Made by a program: the position numbers and the translations under genes. From the NCBI RefSeq assembly GCF_035573695.1, contig NZ_CP121694.1:658501-722500 (forward strand): 64,000 nt of DNA, read 5' to 3'. The notes below the pieces were generated by a model, which ran no database searches, was not told the DNA's origin, and worked only from the letters and a program-made list of their open reading frames with translations. Positions 61,311 through 64,000 of this stretch are shown one piece after another; within the stretch, counting starts at the first letter, position 1; each line of letters begins with the position of its first letter. Source of the stretch: Metallumcola ferriviriculae. GTDB taxonomy: Bacteria > Bacillota > JADQBR01.

Positions 61311-62483
61311 ATGATAAGACGCTCCATACCGCGTATTCTGACCACAGTAATTATCCTACTGTTGCTGATTACCGGGGTTTTTGGCTATGTAATTGCAACA
61401 GATTTTATGCATTTAGGCAGAATGTTAAAGGTGATTGGCTTTATCGAGACTCAGGCCATGGACCCGGTACCGATAGTAGACCTGGTGGATGGGGCTTTGG
61501 CGGGCATGGTTGACTCCTTGGAGGACCCTTATTCGGTTTATATGGAACCCAAGGTATATAAGGATTTATCTGCCCATATTAAAGGGTCCTACGGCGGTGT
61601 AGGGCTGCTTATTACGATGAAAGATAAGCAGTTGGTGGTATTATCACCTTTTAAAGGAACACCGGCGCATAAAGCCGGTATTAAGGCAGAGGATATCATC
61701 ACCAAAATTGACGGTAAGGAAACAACGGGGATGACTTTGGATGATGCGGCGGAATTGATGAAGGGTAAACCCGGTACGGAAGTGGTGCTGACAGTATCCA
61801 GGGAGGGAACTGAGCCTAAGGATTATCCCATCGTCCGAGAGGAAATCGATTTACCTACAGTTACCGGTGAAATGCTGAAAACAGCTGAAGTCGATGGCAT
61901 CGGCTATATAAATATTTCCATGTTTAGCGATACTACGGGCAAGGATCTGAATAAAACGCTAACAGACTTGCAGTCTAAGGGTCTTAAGGCGGTTGTGCTG
62001 GACCTTCGTAATAATCCCGGCGGTGCGTTAAATGCTGCCGTTGATGTGGCCGAAGCGTTTGTGCCTAAGGGACCGATAGTGCATATTGTCGGACGAGAAG
62101 GCACCAATGTCTATGAAGCGGATAGTGAATACCTGAATCTGCCTCTGGTGGTGCTGGTGAATAAGGGCAGCGCTAGTGCATCTGAAATTGTATCCGGTGC
62201 CATTAAGGATACCGGTACTGGCACAATTGTCGGAACAACCACTTTTGGTAAGGGCCTGGTGCAGACTGTTTACCCATTAGGTAAAGGGGCAGCGGTAAAA
62301 CTAACCACCGCTAAGTATCTTACTCCTGATAAAAGAGACATTAACGAAAAGGGGATTGTCCCTGATGTGATAGTGGAGCTGGATGCGGAAACGGAACAGG
62401 AAGCGCTGCTGACCGCGCCCAATCTAGAAAAGGATTCCCAGCTGCAGAAAGCCGTAGAAATACTGGCGGGTAAACTTAAATAG
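61311..62483 (+). CDS. Carboxyl-terminal processing protease (S41, CtpA/CtpB family)
   Basis: The 390-residue protein has an N-terminal membrane anchor (about residues 12-27), a PDZ domain (GGVGLLITMKDKQLVVLSPF, about 95-175), and an S41 catalytic domain with the Ser in KGSASASEIVSGAI and the general-base Lys in TTTFGKGLVQTVYPLG. The anchor places it outside the membrane. Next to ftsEX and a PDZ membrane protein, as in Bacillus ctpB, it may process envelope or sporulation regulators (inference). Confidence 0.93.
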   Translation: MIRRSIPRILTTVIILLLLITGVFGYVIATDFMHLGRMLKVIGFIETQAMDPVPIVDLVDGALAGMVDSLEDPYSVYMEPKVYKDLSAHIKGSYGGVGLLITMKDKQLVVLSPFKGTPAHKAGIKAEDIITKIDGKETTGMTLDDAAELMKGKPGTEVVLTVSREGTEPKDYPIVREEIDLPTVTGEMLKTAEVDGIGYINISMFSDTTGKDLNKTLTDLQSKGLKAVVLDLRNNPGGALNAAVDVAEAFVPKGPIVHIVGREGTNVYEADSEYLNLPLVVLVNKGSASASEIVSGAIKDTGTGTIVGTTTFGKGLVQTVYPLGKGAAVKLTTAKYLTPDKRDINEKGIVPDVIVELDAETEQEALLTAPNLEKDSQLQKAVEILAGKLK

Positions 62484-62593
62484 CGACATGGGCTGTGGGG
62501 CTGTCGGTTCCACGGCCTTTATTTCTTGTATAGGAAGCCGAAATGCTTTTGTTCTTTGCAGCATGGAAATCAACGGATTAGGAGTGATATCTA

Positions 62594-63844
62594 ATGCAGG
62601 AGTTTTTACCCGTGGTACCAAAGATACTGCAGGCCTTTTGGCAGATGCTGATAAATCCTATTTTTTGGCTGGTGGTAATATTTGTCGCTTATCAGTACCG
62701 CCGTTATTCGCGTATGAAGGAGGACCTTTTCGGAGTCAAAGGCGAGCCCATTTGGCAGCATACCCTGCTGGCTACGGGTCATGGGATTATCGGCGGCTTG
62801 GTGGGTAGTTTTTTAATGGTACTGGTGGGCATATCTCTTGGCGATATTGGTATCGGTTATCTATGGTTGTTGGCTGTATTGCTGATGTTTGTCAGCCCAA
62901 GGTTCCTGTGTTTTTCCTATTCCGGCGGCATTATTTCTTTAAGTTACCTGCTATTGGGCTGGCCGCGGGTGGATGTACCGCAGTTAATGGGCCTGGTGGC
63001 TATTTTACATATGGTAGAGTCGGTGTTGATACTGGTGAGTGGTCATCTGGGGGCCATGCCAATCTACACCAGGGCTAAAGACGGTCGCGTGGTGGGTGGC
63101 TTCAACCTGCAGAAGTTTTGGCCTATTCCCATTGTCGGTATGCTGCTGATGCAGCTGCCCGGGAGCCAAGTAGTGCAGGGAATGGTATCTATGCCTGAAT
63201 GGTGGCCGCTGATCAAACCGAGCCTGGTGGCAAATTTGGATAATGTGGTGTATTTGATACTACCGGTGGTAGCCGGTCTTGGCTACGGCGATCTGGCCTT
63301 GACTTCCGTGCCGGAAAAGAAAAGCCGACGTACCGCTGTTTTTCTAAATATCTACAGCTTGGTGCTGCTTTTATTGGCCATTGCTGCGTCTTATTGGCCC
63401 ATATTGGCAATTTCCGCCGCCTTATTCGCGCCCCTGGGGCATGAATATGTCATTAAGCTGGGGCGGCAGTCGGAATTGAAGGGTGAACCTCTTTATGTTT
63501 CCCCGGAAGAAGGGGTTATGGTGCTTGATGTACTGCGTGGGACTGCCGCTGCCAGAGCCGGTCTTAAAAGCAGTGACATTATAAAAACCATGAACGGGGC
63601 GTCCATTAATAATGGTTCCGACCTGCGCATGGTGCTGGAAAAAATAGATGAACCGCGGTTGGAGATTAGTTATATCAACCGCAGCGGTCAAAGTGTGCGC
63701 AAAGTGGTGGCGAAAGATGATCGGGAACCGTTTGGTACCATTTTGGTGCCTGAGCCCTATCAGCAGCCTCAAGTGGAATTTGGTTCAGCGGGATTGTTGG
63801 TGAGATGGTGGCGTCGACTAATGGGAAAATTAGGGCGCGGCTAA
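62594..63844 (+). CDS. Polytopic PDZ-domain membrane protein (MinJ-like)
   Basis: The 416-residue protein has about eight hydrophobic segments in the first 300 residues and a C-terminal PDZ domain (VMVLDVLRGTAAARAGLKSS, about residues 310-400). In Bacillus subtilis a comparable topology and the same neighbourhood (ftsE-ftsX-ctpB) belong to MinJ, the adaptor between DivIVA and MinD; sequence identity cannot be judged here, so MinJ-like is by topology and position. The C-terminus is basic. Confidence 0.72.
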   Translation: MQEFLPVVPKILQAFWQMLINPIFWLVVIFVAYQYRRYSRMKEDLFGVKGEPIWQHTLLATGHGIIGGLVGSFLMVLVGISLGDIGIGYLWLLAVLLMFVSPRFLCFSYSGGIISLSYLLLGWPRVDVPQLMGLVAILHMVESVLILVSGHLGAMPIYTRAKDGRVVGGFNLQKFWPIPIVGMLLMQLPGSQVVQGMVSMPEWWPLIKPSLVANLDNVVYLILPVVAGLGYGDLALTSVPEKKSRRTAVFLNIYSLVLLLLAIAASYWPILAISAALFAPLGHEYVIKLGRQSELKGEPLYVSPEEGVMVLDVLRGTAAARAGLKSSDIIKTMNGASINNGSDLRMVLEKIDEPRLEISYINRSGQSVRKVVAKDDREPFGTILVPEPYQQPQVEFGSAGLLVRWWRRLMGKLGRG

Positions 63845-63884
63845 TATCTGAGGGGGCCGGGCGTATGTCTGGAATAGCAGAATA

Positions 63885-63893
63885 TGATATAAT
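63885..63893 (+). promoter_or_regulatory. Extended -10 promoter candidate for uvrB
   Basis: TGATATAAT is a perfect extended -10 (TGnTATAAT); the -35 region is poor, which such promoters tolerate. The start near 63900 leaves a 40-base leader. No LexA box is evident. Confidence 0.5.
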
Positions 63894-63939
63894 GTGCTGA
63901 TAGCCCGGAATGGGCTGGGATTTGGAGGTGGTGAGACCA

Positions 63940-64000
63940 TGGCAGGATTTAAGTTAAAATCCGAATACCAACCCCGGGGAGACCAACCTAAGGCAATAGA
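63940..64000 (+). CDS. uvrB: Excinuclease ABC subunit B (UvrB), first 20 codons
   Basis: GGAGGTGGTGAGACC precedes the ATG, and the 20 visible codons read MAGFKLKSEYQPRGDQPKAI, the highly conserved UvrB N-terminus ahead of the Walker A helicase motif. The rest lies beyond the window. UvrB verifies DNA damage and recruits UvrC in nucleotide-excision repair. Confidence 0.9.

Overview
The window reads as chromosomal DNA of a low- to mid-GC Bacillota, probably a Clostridia-class member related to the Peptococcaceae/Desulfotomaculum group. The evidence is a secA-prfB (programmed frameshift)-ferredoxin-YitT-split transketolase-ftsEX-ctp-uvrB order, comFA/comFC, CsaB with an SLH-domain protein (pyruvylated cell-wall polymer anchoring), long-form HPF, and strong GGAGG-type ribosome sites with frequent GTG/TTG starts. 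The assignment is inference; no rRNA is present. All intact genes but one are on the + strand. No tRNA, rRNA, CRISPR array, transposase or phage gene was seen.

Region 1 (1-8.2 kb), envelope basics: the C-terminal part of a probable subtilisin-like protease, a DUF5693 membrane protein overlapping csaB, murJ, a short repeat cluster, fabZ, a WecA/TagO-type sugar-phosphate transferase, and a small secreted coiled-coil protein.

Region 2 (8.3-37.1 kb), a large surface-glycan locus: a sugar nucleotidyltransferase, an O-antigen-ligase-like protein fused to TPRs, rmlD-rmlB-rmlA-rmlC (dTDP-rhamnose), an ABC-2 exporter pair (Wzm/Wzt, Wzt with a carbohydrate-binding tail), a 1210-residue methyltransferase/coiled-coil/GT2/GT4 fusion, then an AT-rich block of accessory genes (GT-C-like membrane protein, a broken GT4 gene, GT4, methyltransferase, LPG-synthase-like membrane protein, polyprenyl-phosphate GT2, UDP-sugar dehydrogenase). 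A decayed stretch holding remnants of a GT2 gene and a phosphoglycosyltransferase gene precedes manC, sahH and metK; intact homologues of the two decayed genes follow, then galE. The most interesting idea is that this locus makes an ABC-exported polysaccharide whose end is methylated by the fusion protein (the logic of WbdD/Wzt in E. coli O8/O9a), with MetK and SahH supplying SAM and removing SAH on site.

Region 3 (37.1-45.9 kb): a MITE-like palindromic element and terminator, an SLH protein, a DUF3231 protein, a 30-codon membrane peptide before a DUF421/YetF protein, the only minus-strand gene (a 54-residue zinc-ribbon protein), a GT-A-like membrane-tethered protein followed by a diguanylate cyclase, and comFA-comFC.

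Region 4 (45.9-64 kb), housekeeping: a tight cluster of DnaA-box-like sites, an amino-acid ABC binding protein and permease without an ATPase, csp, hpf, an unrecognised 213-residue protein, a leader with mutually exclusive hairpins in front of a 24-residue membrane peptide and an HD-GYP protein, a DUF5317 protein, secA, prfB, a DUF2993 protein, ferredoxin, YitT, transketolase halves, ftsE-ftsX, an S41 protease, a PDZ membrane protein and the first 20 codons of uvrB.
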